This document shows positions 53,101 to 61,183 of a stretch of DNA of 64,000 nt, in pieces. The DNA lies in contig CAJULE010000007.1 in assembly GCA_910587445.1 (NCBI GenBank), forward strand, positions 1 to 64,000. The letters are read 5' to 3'. How positions within the stretch are numbered: the stretch's first letter is position 1; every line of letters begins with the position of its first letter. The stretch is from an uncultured Christensenellaceae bacterium. Its GTDB lineage: Bacteria; Bacillota; Clostridia; Christensenellales; Pumilibacteraceae. The position numbers and the translations under genes were made by a program. Below the pieces are notes generated by a model. That model was given only the letters and a program-made list of their open reading frames with translations. It was not told where the DNA came from and did no database searches.

Positions 53101-53827
53101 AAGAGCCACCGAAACGGACGCCGATTCCGAAACGCTAAAAGGGGCGGTGCAGGGACTTTACGAGAGGGAAAGCGCGGATTCGTCTTTGTACAATTACGTT
53201 TCTTCCGATATAGTGCGCAACGGTTTGGGCGAGCTCGACAGGGCTGACCCCATGAACAATTTCGAGGAGCGTCCGACTGTCGAAAACGGAGGCAAGGCGA
53301 AAATGGCGGACAATAAGTTCGGGGCTCTTCTCGAAAGCAAATTCACCGATACGGTCGGCGATCTTTCCGAGCTCACGATTATTTCTTCGGCGAGCGATAC
53401 CTCTAAGACGAAGGCGTACTACGACGAGATGAAAGAACTCGGTGTGGTTTCTCCCGATGGCAAAAACTATATGCGCATAGTCGTGCTTATCGAGCTTAAA
53501 AAGTTCATGGGAGAGAGCGGCAGTTCGCTCATAGCGTCGTTCTTGCCCGAATATATCTATGCCACGCTGTATGTGACTCTCGATGAGCCCGAAATGAGTC
53601 TTGCCGCAATGCGCATAAATTCGCTGTCCGTTACGGAGCAGAAAGCTCTGCTTGCGATAGCTCATCTCGACGACGATTCCATTTCGGCGACCGTCAACGA
53701 CTCGCTCGCGATCGTGAGCGAATATCACGAGAACGCGCTGTACATCGATTCTTCTGCGGGCGTCGGCGCGATATTTACCGATGCGGCTCTGCTTGTTTCG
53801 GGCTCGACTCTTTCCGAAGCGGCATAA
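50156..53827 (+). CDS. Large membrane-anchored repeat protein (1,223 residues)
   Basis: A strongly basic start (KEKKKKRSCC), one transmembrane helix (residues 30-55), then a very acidic body. Four related modules are visible, each with a pattern ending in (F/L)LPxxIYxxxxxxLD...(M/L)xINxLxxxE...L, a strand pair followed by helices. They are centred near residues 300, 615, 878 and 1128, so the spacing is about 250-310. No enzyme motif, sortase signal or cell-wall-binding domain is seen. It lies outside the membrane by topology. AAAGGAGG upstream gives a firm start. recF follows after one base, a curious partner. I do not recognise the family. Confidence 0.85.
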   Translation: MGEKRVVVEKRNKSGGVKKEKKKKRSCCLTCFLVFLIATVVILAAGVGVGCYFGNVYTTQNLDMTIGECFGVVSGLYSPDEKKIVTNPYGQDDLDGFYNELKHAVFLKESTEIDLKEILKVAGSSLGSKESLRLAENAEGGEEAGEGDGGDNLLTRFLTGLIKRENIDFDRISKYDEAKHDEYMMKLSDKELAAFVNEILNTLLEDEELQKELGGKIFESLDLSEYGIDNVGKYISLRQMNLSREERDVFVTDEAGETSKEKKEVTMLSLTVQVKLMDAAKPVLEKYIENKFLASTAHFFVKALLPNNIYVTVGLGLDHETDLDIKLNRIDDEEKVALTFKLIEGITGSSLRDDLRQMLHESVYDGFLSVANDFVDFSAVKDGTLTVDAFETAIVASHINEEADPENRLTSKDVLVVLRDVLGSDFDAAVSPEHTYKNQYAGEATDVQYNAAYGTVYNPAVKDEEKLVDYEKEFLKEISEKYLIDLDPDGKPDSGDEIDFADFMAMFGIGSSDKSLELTELINGNKMNDLLDRDPSEIRVKINDRMMGAIVSSLLDNILGGEFSTYDVDVEQIIISTKTASEGERKFMEIGISAGLGSFTDSFEQAMLSAMLNEFLPERIMLSVKLDITREEMLGGRQLEKTEIRFNELDAVETEKILKVIGKFAGSLEIDSILSDIEAPLREMLDTMYSTLDSIEFVDSHIILPDIFTAVSDMLFKDEESGENIVSGEEIRDMLEGLSGSDEEDFVASLGVETASDNYDGFVREINDRYYLKTDGALVDKFDDIFAIVDIAAFDSEKFELDRLKHDARPASELRPLISDAELAHIFAEKMADNEALSGIDVNILGIHVGTDGGESGDRRFIRLAIEFSLSSLGGNVASILPIEKIYIVATSYVDGKLSDGAEEYYETEININKMTEAQKATLQKMMDHLQGADALDFDEKAIEIGKVVCLQLSTLETSLGEDGFEFAEGGIKLTDFYSFLARATETDADSETLKGAVQGLYERESADSSLYNYVSSDIVRNGLGELDRADPMNNFEERPTVENGGKAKMADNKFGALLESKFTDTVGDLSELTIISSASDTSKTKAYYDEMKELGVVSPDGKNYMRIVVLIELKKFMGESGSSLIASFLPEYIYATLYVTLDEPEMSLAAMRINSLSVTEQKALLAIAHLDDDSISATVNDSLAIVSEYHENALYIDSSAGVGAIFTDAALLVSGSTLSEAA

Positions 53828-53828
53828 A

Positions 53829-54908
53829 ATGTTTGTCAAAAAACTTCAACTTAAGGACTTTCGCAACTTCGCGGGGGCTTCGCTCGAGCTCTCCGAAGGC
53901 ATAAACGTGTTCGAGGGGCGCAACGCTCAGGGCAAGACCAATCTTTTGGAAGCGCTGTATATGACGTCCGTCGGTAAAAGTATGCGCACGCCACGCGATA
54001 AGGAGCTCGTTCGTTGGGAGACGGACAGGGCATACGTTCGCACGGACGTCGAAAAGCGCGGAGGAAGCGAGAGCGTCGAGATCGTGCTCGATCGCTCGGT
54101 CGGCAAGTGCGTTTCGGTCAATTCGTTGCCGCTCACCCGTCTCGGCGAGCTTATGGGCACGGTGCTCACGGTATTGTTTTCTCCCGAGGAGATAAAAATA
54201 GTAAAGGAGTCGCCGTCCGAGCGCAGGCGTTTTGCGGACATTGCTCTTAGCCAGCTTTCCAAAAGTTATTTCTACAGACTCAACAGATACAATCGCATAC
54301 TGTCCCAACGCAACAAGCTTTTAAAGTCCGTAAAACCCGACCTTGCCGCGCTCGAGATATGGGATATGCAGCTTGCCGAAGCGGGGGCGGGAATAGTAAA
54401 GTCGCGGCGCGGCTTTCTTGCGCGCCTTCAGCCCATTGCGAGTAAGGTGCACGAGTTTTTGACCGACGGGAGCGAAGTGCTTGCGCTTTCTTACGAGGGC
54501 GCAGTCGGAGCGGAGCTTTCGGAGATAAAGGATAATCTCATAAAAAGTCTGACGCTTTCGCGCGAGTCCGATTTAAAGACGGGCTTTACGCACGTCGGTC
54601 CGCACAAGGACGACATCGGAGTCAAGGCGAACGGCGTCGACCTTCGCACATACGGCTCGCAGGGACAGCAGCGCACCGCGGCGCTTTCGCTTCAGCTCTC
54701 GCTTTTGGAGCTCATGAGCGATTTTACGGGGGACAAGCCCGTGCTTCTTCTCGACGACGTTATGAGCGAACTCGACGAAGTGAGGCGAAAGAGACTGCTC
54801 GAGCTCATAACGTCGTACCAGACCGTGATTACCTGTACCGAACTGCCCGAGCTCGACGGCAGAAGCGACGTCAAGAGATTCAAGATAGTTGCGGGAACGC
54901 TTGCCTGA
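53829..54908 (+). CDS. recF: DNA replication and repair protein RecF
   Basis: 359 residues from the ATG at 53829. MFVKKLQLKDFRNF start, Walker A GRNAQGKTNLLEAL, the GPHKDD region, SMC-type signature SQGQQRTAALSLQL and Walker B PVLLLDDVMSELD. It loads RecA with RecO and RecR; recR is at 12.8 kb. It is usually in the dnaA-dnaN-recF group, but here follows a surface-protein gene by a single base. No ribosome binding site is evident, so translation may depend on coupling. Confidence 0.96.
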   Translation: MFVKKLQLKDFRNFAGASLELSEGINVFEGRNAQGKTNLLEALYMTSVGKSMRTPRDKELVRWETDRAYVRTDVEKRGGSESVEIVLDRSVGKCVSVNSLPLTRLGELMGTVLTVLFSPEEIKIVKESPSERRRFADIALSQLSKSYFYRLNRYNRILSQRNKLLKSVKPDLAALEIWDMQLAEAGAGIVKSRRGFLARLQPIASKVHEFLTDGSEVLALSYEGAVGAELSEIKDNLIKSLTLSRESDLKTGFTHVGPHKDDIGVKANGVDLRTYGSQGQQRTAALSLQLSLLELMSDFTGDKPVLLLDDVMSELDEVRRKRLLELITSYQTVITCTELPELDGRSDVKRFKIVAGTLA

Positions 54909-54943
54909 CAGCCTTTGTCGGAACCAACTTTTCGAGGAGATAT

Positions 54944-55504
54944 ATGAACGAACCGTATTGGTGGTATATCCTATTTGTACGCGCAGGAGCGGAGCACAGG
55001 GTCGTAAACGATTTGCGGCGCTTTTTCGCTCATTCGGGCATACCTTACGAAACAGATCCTTTCTGTCCCGAGTCCGAGTGCTATTACAGGAGCAAGGAGC
55101 TGCGCAAGCTCGGTAAAAACTATATAAGGCGTCCGCTGTTTCCCGGGTATGTCTTTCTCGAGACGAATATGCCCGCCGACGAATTTATAGGGCAGGCGGG
55201 GCGGTATATCTACGCTTCCTCGGACATAATCCGCCTTCTTAAATACGGCGAATCCGACGAGATAGCCATGCCCGAAAACGAGCGCAAGCGCTTCGAGTTT
55301 TTGCTTCGCGGAAAGCGCTGTATCGAGCGTTCCGTCGGCTACATCGAAGGAGACGTCATTCATATCGAGGGCGGCGCACTCGTCGGTCTCGAAGCGCTCA
55401 TAACCAAAATCGACCGTCATAACCGCAGCGCAACCGTTGAACTCGATATGTTCGGGAGAAGGGTTACGACGCGTGTTCCTCTCGAAATCGTAAGCAAGTC
55501 CTGA
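54944..55504 (+). CDS. NusG paralogue, LoaP-like antiterminator
   Basis: 186 residues. NGN domain (WWYILFVRAGAEHRVVNDL, then RRPLFPGYVFLET) and a C-terminal KOW domain (IERSVGYIEGDVIHIEGGAL, LITKIDRHNRSATVELDMFGR). The RPLFPGYVFLET segment is typical of specialised NusG paralogues such as LoaP, which act on selected long operons. GAGGAG lies upstream. It is not next to secE or ribosomal protein genes, so it is not the housekeeping NusG. Its stop codon touches a large palindromic element. Confidence 0.88.
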   Translation: MNEPYWWYILFVRAGAEHRVVNDLRRFFAHSGIPYETDPFCPESECYYRSKELRKLGKNYIRRPLFPGYVFLETNMPADEFIGQAGRYIYASSDIIRLLKYGESDEIAMPENERKRFEFLLRGKRCIERSVGYIEGDVIHIEGGALVGLEALITKIDRHNRSATVELDMFGRRVTTRVPLEIVSKS

Positions 55505-55620
55505 CGGCTTAGAAACGTCGCATTTCTGTGTTAAAAGAGTCGCGCCCTAGGTTGTGTACGTCTGTGTACACTCCCGTCGGGCGCGACTCTTTTGCCTTGA
55601 ACTGCTGTTTCTAAGCCGTC
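55503..55620 (+). repeat. Nested palindromic element at the stop of the NusG paralogue (copy 3)
   Basis: Outer arms GACGGCTTAGAAAC (55503-55516) and its exact complement (55607-55620); inner arms AAAAGAGTCGCGCCC (55533-55547) and complement (55579-55593). Core GTAC-GTCTGT-GTAC at 55556-55569. The T-run after the inner stem makes it terminator-like. Confidence 0.9.
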
Positions 55621-55648
55621 GGGTGGCGCGGGAACCGCTGCGCGAATA

Positions 55649-56431
55649 TCAAAAAACAGGGAAGATACCAAAATATAATAAGAGTCCGATAACCGTCAAA
55701 TGCAGCGGATAGTATATGTAAAACGCCCATTTGAGAAATTTATTTATGACAATGTTTTTACCTCGCAAACCGTTGTACAGTAACAGAACGGGGATAGAAA
55801 GACAAACGCCGAGTTGTAAAATTCCGTAAATTTTGTCTATCGCAAAAAAGTATACCATGCCGTATATGAGCACCCAAAACATCATCCACAGCATTTGTTT
55901 CGCGAACTTGCCGCGGTTTGCCCAAAACGAAAGTATTACCATGGGAGCGATACAGCTCCAATCGGCGGGGAAAGATATAACAAGAATCAGAATATTAAGC
56001 AAAATTTTTATCGGGAATTTCAGTTTGGAATCGTGAACGCGAATCAAGACCAATCCCCAAGCGAAAGCCCATAAAACGCCTGTTTGATTGAACGGCGAAC
56101 CGTGAGCAAACGGAACAAAAGACAGCGGGTCGATATAGTTGAACGAACAAAACACATACGGAAAATGCGATATCACGGCAAAAAGGAACATTCGCCCTAT
56201 GTACTTTTTCAGGTTTTTCGTATAGTAATAGCCTTCCGCAACAAAATAGCACATTATCGGACAGGTCAAGCGACCCAATATGTGCATAATCAATGCTGCC
56301 GGGTTGGCGGAAAATCCTTGCCATATCGCCCACGCCAGATGGTCTGACGTCATTGCGATTATAGCTATGATTTTCAATACATTCGAATTCAGTCTTTTGT
56401 AGTTTGTATTTGCTGTTGCTTCTGTTTCCAT
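55649..56431 (-). CDS. TraX-like membrane protein
   Basis: 260 residues with seven or eight helices. Family markers: LKIIAIIAMTSDHLAW near the start, HILGRLTCPIMCYFVAEGYYYT, and the C-terminal YIYYPLHLTVIGLL. TraX-like proteins are predicted membrane acyltransferases, named after the F plasmid pilin acetylase; chromosomal copies in Firmicutes are of unknown substrate. It lies alone on the minus strand with its own promoter. The sequence is somewhat richer in A and T than its neighbours. Confidence 0.9.
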   Translation of the reverse strand: METEATANTNYKRLNSNVLKIIAIIAMTSDHLAWAIWQGFSANPAALIMHILGRLTCPIMCYFVAEGYYYTKNLKKYIGRMFLFAVISHFPYVFCSFNYIDPLSFVPFAHGSPFNQTGVLWAFAWGLVLIRVHDSKLKFPIKILLNILILVISFPADWSCIAPMVILSFWANRGKFAKQMLWMMFWVLIYGMVYFFAIDKIYGILQLGVCLSIPVLLLYNGLRGKNIVINKFLKWAFYIYYPLHLTVIGLLLYFGIFPVF

Positions 56432-56491
56432 AGCGTAATCGTATTCTCTCCATCGGCTTGTACTGCTCGAAAATATGGTTATCGTACAGTC

Positions 56492-56520
56492 ATTATATCA
56501 TATCGATATCTGAAAAACAA
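56492..56520 (-). promoter_or_regulatory. Promoter of the TraX-like gene
   Basis: Minus strand: TTGTTT, 17-base spacer, perfect TATAAT, followed by GACTGTACGATAA, identical to the sequence after the promoter at 34170. Confidence 0.75.
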
Positions 56521-56799
56521 GCGGCATATAAGGCTATCTCGCCGCACTTATTGCGCGTCGCTTCATAAGTTACGTTCGCTTTGCGGGATTTTCTCGCCGC
56601 ACGACGATGGAAACGACAAAAAAGGCGCGGCTTCGCTGTTATGCCTCCCGAAAGTCGGATAAAACTTTCAAGACGCATTTCATCGAGTCGCGCCTTATTC
56701 TTAATGTTCATGAAAATTTCCTGTGGAAACTATTGTAAGGAGAGAGCTTTTTTACGGCGTTTCTCCGTTCGTATTTTGTGCGTGCTTAAAATGGGTATG
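56521..56799. other. Intergenic stretch without a convincing gene
   Basis: A minus-strand frame (56711 to 56493; 72 basic residues beginning MNIKNKARLDEM, AGGAAA upstream) is possible, but it runs through the TraX-like promoter and has no known relatives, so I do not call it. No terminator or RNA gene was recognised. Confidence 0.35.
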
Positions 56800-57453
56800 T
56801 CAATTTATAAGCACGGGATTTTTCAGAATGGAAAAGTCGAGTCCGAGAAGAGAATCGGAAGTGCGGAAATACTTTCCGAGCACGCGCTTTGAGACGATGC
56901 GGGAACGCTGTTTTTGCGCGGCGGCGATTTCCGCGCCTTCGCTTGTCACGCGAGAGACCACTGCGCCGCGCGGAATAAACCTGGTGTCCGAAACGGCGAC
57001 GAAAACCGAAAATATGCGCGACAGCTTCTTTACGAGCGCGCGCAGAGCACGCTTGTTATATCTCGTATAGGGCAGACCGTCGAGGTTGAGATATGCGCGA
57101 GTTGCGCCCACCTTGTAGTTCGATGCGAGGCACAGGTGGCGGTATTGCGTTGTGGAAAGAGAGCCCACTTTGCGCCGTATCTTCACTTTGCAGCCGACGG
57201 CTTTGAGATAGCTGCGCACTTCGCGCGACGACATCGCCTTGCACTTGTCGTTTATGAGCGAGCGCCTGTATGCGATAAAAGAGCGTACGCTCATGTCCGA
57301 AAAGGGCAGAGTGCCGGGCAGGCAATAGAGTTTCCCCGACAGTCTGAAATAGCCGATTATGTCGTCGTTGTCCGCTATGACGGCGTCTTCCGACATCGAC
57401 CGTATCATTTTGCGCTTGGCGTTCAGTTCACCCGTAAGATATGTTACATTCAT
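56800..57453 (-). CDS. Degenerate ABC-ATPase-like protein
   Basis: 217 residues with GGAGG eight bases before the ATG. The order of elements recalls the second half of an ABC ATPase: a signature-like VGSLSTTQYRHLCLASNYKVG, a Walker B-like strand RAYLNLDGLPYTRYNKRALRALVKKL (DGL instead of DEP) and a switch-like VFVAVSDTRFI. No Walker A loop is present, and the catalytic Glu is missing, so it should not hydrolyse ATP. No membrane helix. It is very basic. It may be a domesticated regulatory or binding protein; this family reading is inference from motif order. Confidence 0.65.
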   Translation of the reverse strand: MNVTYLTGELNAKRKMIRSMSEDAVIADNDDIIGYFRLSGKLYCLPGTLPFSDMSVRSFIAYRRSLINDKCKAMSSREVRSYLKAVGCKVKIRRKVGSLSTTQYRHLCLASNYKVGATRAYLNLDGLPYTRYNKRALRALVKKLSRIFSVFVAVSDTRFIPRGAVVSRVTSEGAEIAAAQKQRSRIVSKRVLGKYFRTSDSLLGLDFSILKNPVLIN

Positions 57454-57582
57454 GGTTAGATCCTCCGTATCGACTCATAAACGAGGTCGAACTACCCGTG
57501 ATTATTGCCGTAGGCGCAAGGGAATATACCTCGCGATTTATACGTCTTTAAAAGGAAATTTTTTGTGCGGCTCACTTTTCTC

Positions 57583-57611
57583 TTTACAAATTTCGGCAGG
57601 TGTGATAATAT
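57583..57611 (+). promoter_or_regulatory. Promoter of the phosphohexomutase gene
   Basis: TTTACA, 17-base spacer, TAATAT, about 55 bases before the ATG. Confidence 0.6.
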
Positions 57612-57666
57612 TATAGTTGCGAGGTGTTTTATAAACACGATCACCTAATCTATTTATGAGGTCAGT

Positions 57667-59166
57667 ATGGATATAAGTGCATTAAAGAGCGGTACCGATC
57701 TTCGCGGCGTCGCAAGCGGCGAGGGAATAACCCTCTCGGACGAGGCTGTGTATGCCGCGGTAACGGCGTTTGCCGCATGGCTCGTAGAAAAGACCGGCAA
57801 GACCGGAATGCTCAAAGTCGCGCTCGGGCACGACTCGAGAATAAGCGGAGAGCGTATCTGCTCCGCTGCGGAAAGCGCGCTTAAGGCGGCGGGCTGCGAA
57901 ATATATGCGGCGGGTCTTTGTTCCACGCCGTCGATGTATATGATGACTCGGTTTCCCGAAACCGACTGCGACGGCTCCATTATAGTTACGGCGTCGCACC
58001 ACCCCGCCAATCGAAACGGACTTAAGTTCTTTACGAAAAGCGGCGGCATAGATTCCGCCGATCTCGACAAGATAATCGCTTACGCAGGCGAGGGTAAGGC
58101 TGTTACGGGCAAGGAGCCCCGAGTGCTTCGAAAGGAGTATATGAAGCTTTACAAGGAGTTTCTCGCAAAGCGCGCAAGGGAGCTTTCGGGAAAAGAAACG
58201 CCGCTTGCGGGAATGAAGATATGTATAGACGCGGGCGGAGGCGCAGGCGGATTTTTCGCGAGCGTCCTCGATGAGCTCGGCGCGGATACGTCCTCGTCGC
58301 AATTTCTCGAGCCCGACGGCACTTTTTCCAATCACATACCCAATCCCGAAAATCCCGCGGCGATGTCGTCGCTGTCCGAAAGGGTCAAGGCGACGGGAAG
58401 CGATCTCGGCGTCATATTCGATGCGGACGTCGACCGTGCCGCGATCGCGTCGTCGGACGGAGACGAGATAAACCGAAACAGACTCATTGCGCTCGTTTCC
58501 GCCGTACTTCTCGGGGAGAGAAAGGGCGGAACGATCGTCACCGACAGCGTTACGAGCGACGGGCTCAAGGAGTTTATAACCGCCCGCGGCGGCGTGCACA
58601 GGCGGTTTAAGCGCGGCTATCGCAACGTCATAAACGAGGCTTTGCGGCTCGAAAACGCGGGCGTAGACGTTCCTCTTGCGATAGAGACGAGCGGTCACGC
58701 GGCGCTGAAAGAGAACTTTTTCCTCGACGACGGCGCCTATCTTTCTCTCAGGCTCATAATTGCGGCGGCAAAGCTTGCCGAAGAAGGCAAGTCGCTTACC
58801 GATCTCATTGCCGATTTAAAACAGCCGAAGGAGAGCAGAGAGATCCGCCTCGGCATAAGCGGAAAGGACTTTCTCATTACGGCAAAGGAAGTGCTTCGCC
58901 AGCTCGAGAGCGTTGTGGGCGAGCTCGAAAAAAACCGTATGTGCGTGCTGGCAAAGGACAGCTTCGAGGGCGTGCGCGTCAATATGGATCTCGGCGACGG
59001 ATTTTTCCTCGCCCGCTGCAGTGTGCACGACCCCGTGATAGTCATAAATATAGAGAGCAACGAAGCCGGCGGAGTAAAGAAGATAGCGGGATTTTTATCC
59101 GCATTTTTCGGCTCGTATTCCGCGCTTGAGTGTTCGGATTTGAAGTACGTCGCCGAAAACGGTTAG
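57667..59166 (+). CDS. Phosphoglucomutase/phosphomannomutase family enzyme
   Basis: 499 residues. Start DISALKSGTDLRGVA, phosphoserine loop TASHHPANRNGLKFF (Ser110), metal-binding loop DADVDRAA, sugar-binding loop ETSGHAAL and a C-terminal phosphate-binding domain. The TDLRGVA start and ETSGHAALKENFFLDDGAYL stretch match the plant/bacterial branch annotated as phosphomannomutase/phosphoglucomutase; which sugar is used is not clear. GAGGT upstream. It precedes transketolase by 34 bases and may be cotranscribed with it. Confidence 0.93.
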   Translation: MDISALKSGTDLRGVASGEGITLSDEAVYAAVTAFAAWLVEKTGKTGMLKVALGHDSRISGERICSAAESALKAAGCEIYAAGLCSTPSMYMMTRFPETDCDGSIIVTASHHPANRNGLKFFTKSGGIDSADLDKIIAYAGEGKAVTGKEPRVLRKEYMKLYKEFLAKRARELSGKETPLAGMKICIDAGGGAGGFFASVLDELGADTSSSQFLEPDGTFSNHIPNPENPAAMSSLSERVKATGSDLGVIFDADVDRAAIASSDGDEINRNRLIALVSAVLLGERKGGTIVTDSVTSDGLKEFITARGGVHRRFKRGYRNVINEALRLENAGVDVPLAIETSGHAALKENFFLDDGAYLSLRLIIAAAKLAEEGKSLTDLIADLKQPKESREIRLGISGKDFLITAKEVLRQLESVVGELEKNRMCVLAKDSFEGVRVNMDLGDGFFLARCSVHDPVIVINIESNEAGGVKKIAGFLSAFFGSYSALECSDLKYVAENG

Positions 59167-59200
59167 ACGGCAGAAAAAAATACCTTATAGGAGTGTATAT

Positions 59201-61183
59201 ATGGATAAGTTACAACAGCAGGCAATATCGACCGTAAGAGTGCTCGCGGCGGAGACCGTCGAGCGCGCGAACAGCGGGCATCCGGGAATGCCGCTCGGCG
59301 CGGCGCCCATGGCGTTTACTCTTTTCGAGAACATGACTCACTGCCCGAAAAACCCGGATTTCGTGAACCGCGACCGCTTCGTTCTCAGTGCGGGACACGG
59401 CTCGGCGCTTTTGTATTCGTTGCTTCACATATTCGGTTACGGAGTGACTAAGGAAGACCTCATGAGCTTCCGCCAGCTCCGCTCCAAGACGCCCGGACAT
59501 CCGGAGTGCGACCGTACGCCCGGCGTGGAGACGTCGACGGGACCGCTCGGACAGGGCGTCGCAAACGCAGTCGGCTTTGCGCTTGCCGAGAGTATGCTTG
59601 CGGCGAAGTACAACCGCGAAGGGCTCGACATAATCGACCACTATACATACGCTATCTGCGGCGACGGTTGCCTTATGGAAGGTATAGAGAGCGAAGCCGC
59701 TTCGCTTGCCGGCACCTGGAAGCTCGGTAAGCTCATAGTCCTTTACGACAGCAACGGCATAACCATAGAGGGCAGCACGGACAAGGCGTTCACGGAGGAC
59801 GTCGCCCGTCGTCACGAGGCGCAGGGCTGGCAGGTCATAAGGGTGAACAACGGCGAGGATTCGGACGCGATAGAGGCAGCCATTCGCCTGGCAAAGGACG
59901 ACAGGGAGCGCCCCTCGCTCATAGTCGTAAAGACGACGATAGGCTTCGGATCGCCTAAGGCGGGCACGGCGGACAGCCACGGCGCACCGCTCGGAGCGGA
60001 CGGCATAAAGGCATTAAAGGCAAACCTCGGTATGGACAAGATGAAGTCGTTCGAGGTGCCTGCCGACGTACAGAAATACATGGCGGCGACGATAGACCGC
60101 CTCAATAAAAACGAGGGCGAATGGAATAAGATCGCCAAGGCGTACAAGGCGAAATATCCCGAGCTTTACGACAGCCTCATGAGCGAACTCAAAGGCAAAC
60201 TCAGTGCGGAAGAGCTCTCGGCTAAACTTGCTCCGAGCGAAAAGGACGACGCGTCGCGCTCGTACAGCGGAAACGTGCTCAATGCGATTGCGGACGTTCT
60301 CCCGAACTTTATCGGCGGCAGTGCCGACCTTGCTCCGTCCAACAAGACCTATCTCAAGGGCAAGGGCGACTACGGTGCAAACGACCGCACGGGCAGAAAC
60401 ATAGGCTTCGGCATACGCGAGCACGCAATGGCGGCTATTTGCAACGGCGTAAAGCTTCACGGCGGTTTCAACATTTTCTGCGGCACGTTCTTCGTATTCT
60501 CCGACTACATGAAAAACGCAATGCGCATGAGCGCGATAATGAATCTTCCCGTGACGTACGTTCTTACGCACGACTCGATAGGCGTAGGCGAGGACGGACC
60601 GACTCATCAGCCCGTCGAGCACCTTGCGGCGCTTCGTTCCATGCCCAATATGAAGGTGTTCCGTCCCGCAGACAGCAGCGAGACTGTGGACGCATACGTG
60701 AGCGCGCTTACGGGCAAGGGACCGACGGCGATCGTATGTTCGCGCCAGACCCTTGCGCAGTACCCGCACGAACGCGGAGAGGGATTCAAGGGCGGCTATA
60801 TCCTTGCCGATTCCGAAAAGGAGACTCCCGACGTCATACTTATGGCTTCGGGCAGCGAGGTCGGCGCGATAATGCAGGCGCGCGAAATGCTTAAAGGCAT
60901 GAACATCGACGCAAGAGTGGTCTCCATGCCGTGCCTCGAGCTGTTCGACGCTCAGCCCGCGAAGTACCGCGAGAGCGTTCTTCCCGCCGCCGTTCGCGCG
61001 AGAGTTGCGGTCGAGGCGGGTTCGTCTCAGTGCTGGTATAAGTATGTCGGTCTCGACGGAGCTTGCGTCTGCATGGACGGTTTCGGAAGCAGTGCGCCCG
61101 CAAATAAGCTGTTCGAGATTTACGGCTTCACGGCGGAGAACGTCGCAAAGGTTGCCGCAAAAGTAGTCAAGAGCAACAGATGA
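59201..61183 (+). CDS. tkt: Transketolase
   Basis: 660 residues, full length. N-terminal RANSGHPGMPLGAAPMAF, thiamine diphosphate motif GDGCLMEGIESEAASLAG with ...VLYDSNGITIEG, the pyrimidine domain with GIREHAMAAICNG, THDSIGVGEDGPTHQPVEHL, and the C-terminal domain. It exchanges two-carbon units in the non-oxidative pentose phosphate pathway. AGGAG lies upstream. Its stop overlaps the next gene's ATG by four bases. Confidence 0.97.
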   Translation: MDKLQQQAISTVRVLAAETVERANSGHPGMPLGAAPMAFTLFENMTHCPKNPDFVNRDRFVLSAGHGSALLYSLLHIFGYGVTKEDLMSFRQLRSKTPGHPECDRTPGVETSTGPLGQGVANAVGFALAESMLAAKYNREGLDIIDHYTYAICGDGCLMEGIESEAASLAGTWKLGKLIVLYDSNGITIEGSTDKAFTEDVARRHEAQGWQVIRVNNGEDSDAIEAAIRLAKDDRERPSLIVVKTTIGFGSPKAGTADSHGAPLGADGIKALKANLGMDKMKSFEVPADVQKYMAATIDRLNKNEGEWNKIAKAYKAKYPELYDSLMSELKGKLSAEELSAKLAPSEKDDASRSYSGNVLNAIADVLPNFIGGSADLAPSNKTYLKGKGDYGANDRTGRNIGFGIREHAMAAICNGVKLHGGFNIFCGTFFVFSDYMKNAMRMSAIMNLPVTYVLTHDSIGVGEDGPTHQPVEHLAALRSMPNMKVFRPADSSETVDAYVSALTGKGPTAIVCSRQTLAQYPHERGEGFKGGYILADSEKETPDVILMASGSEVGAIMQAREMLKGMNIDARVVSMPCLELFDAQPAKYRESVLPAAVRARVAVEAGSSQCWYKYVGLDGACVCMDGFGSSAPANKLFEIYGFTAENVAKVAAKVVKSNR

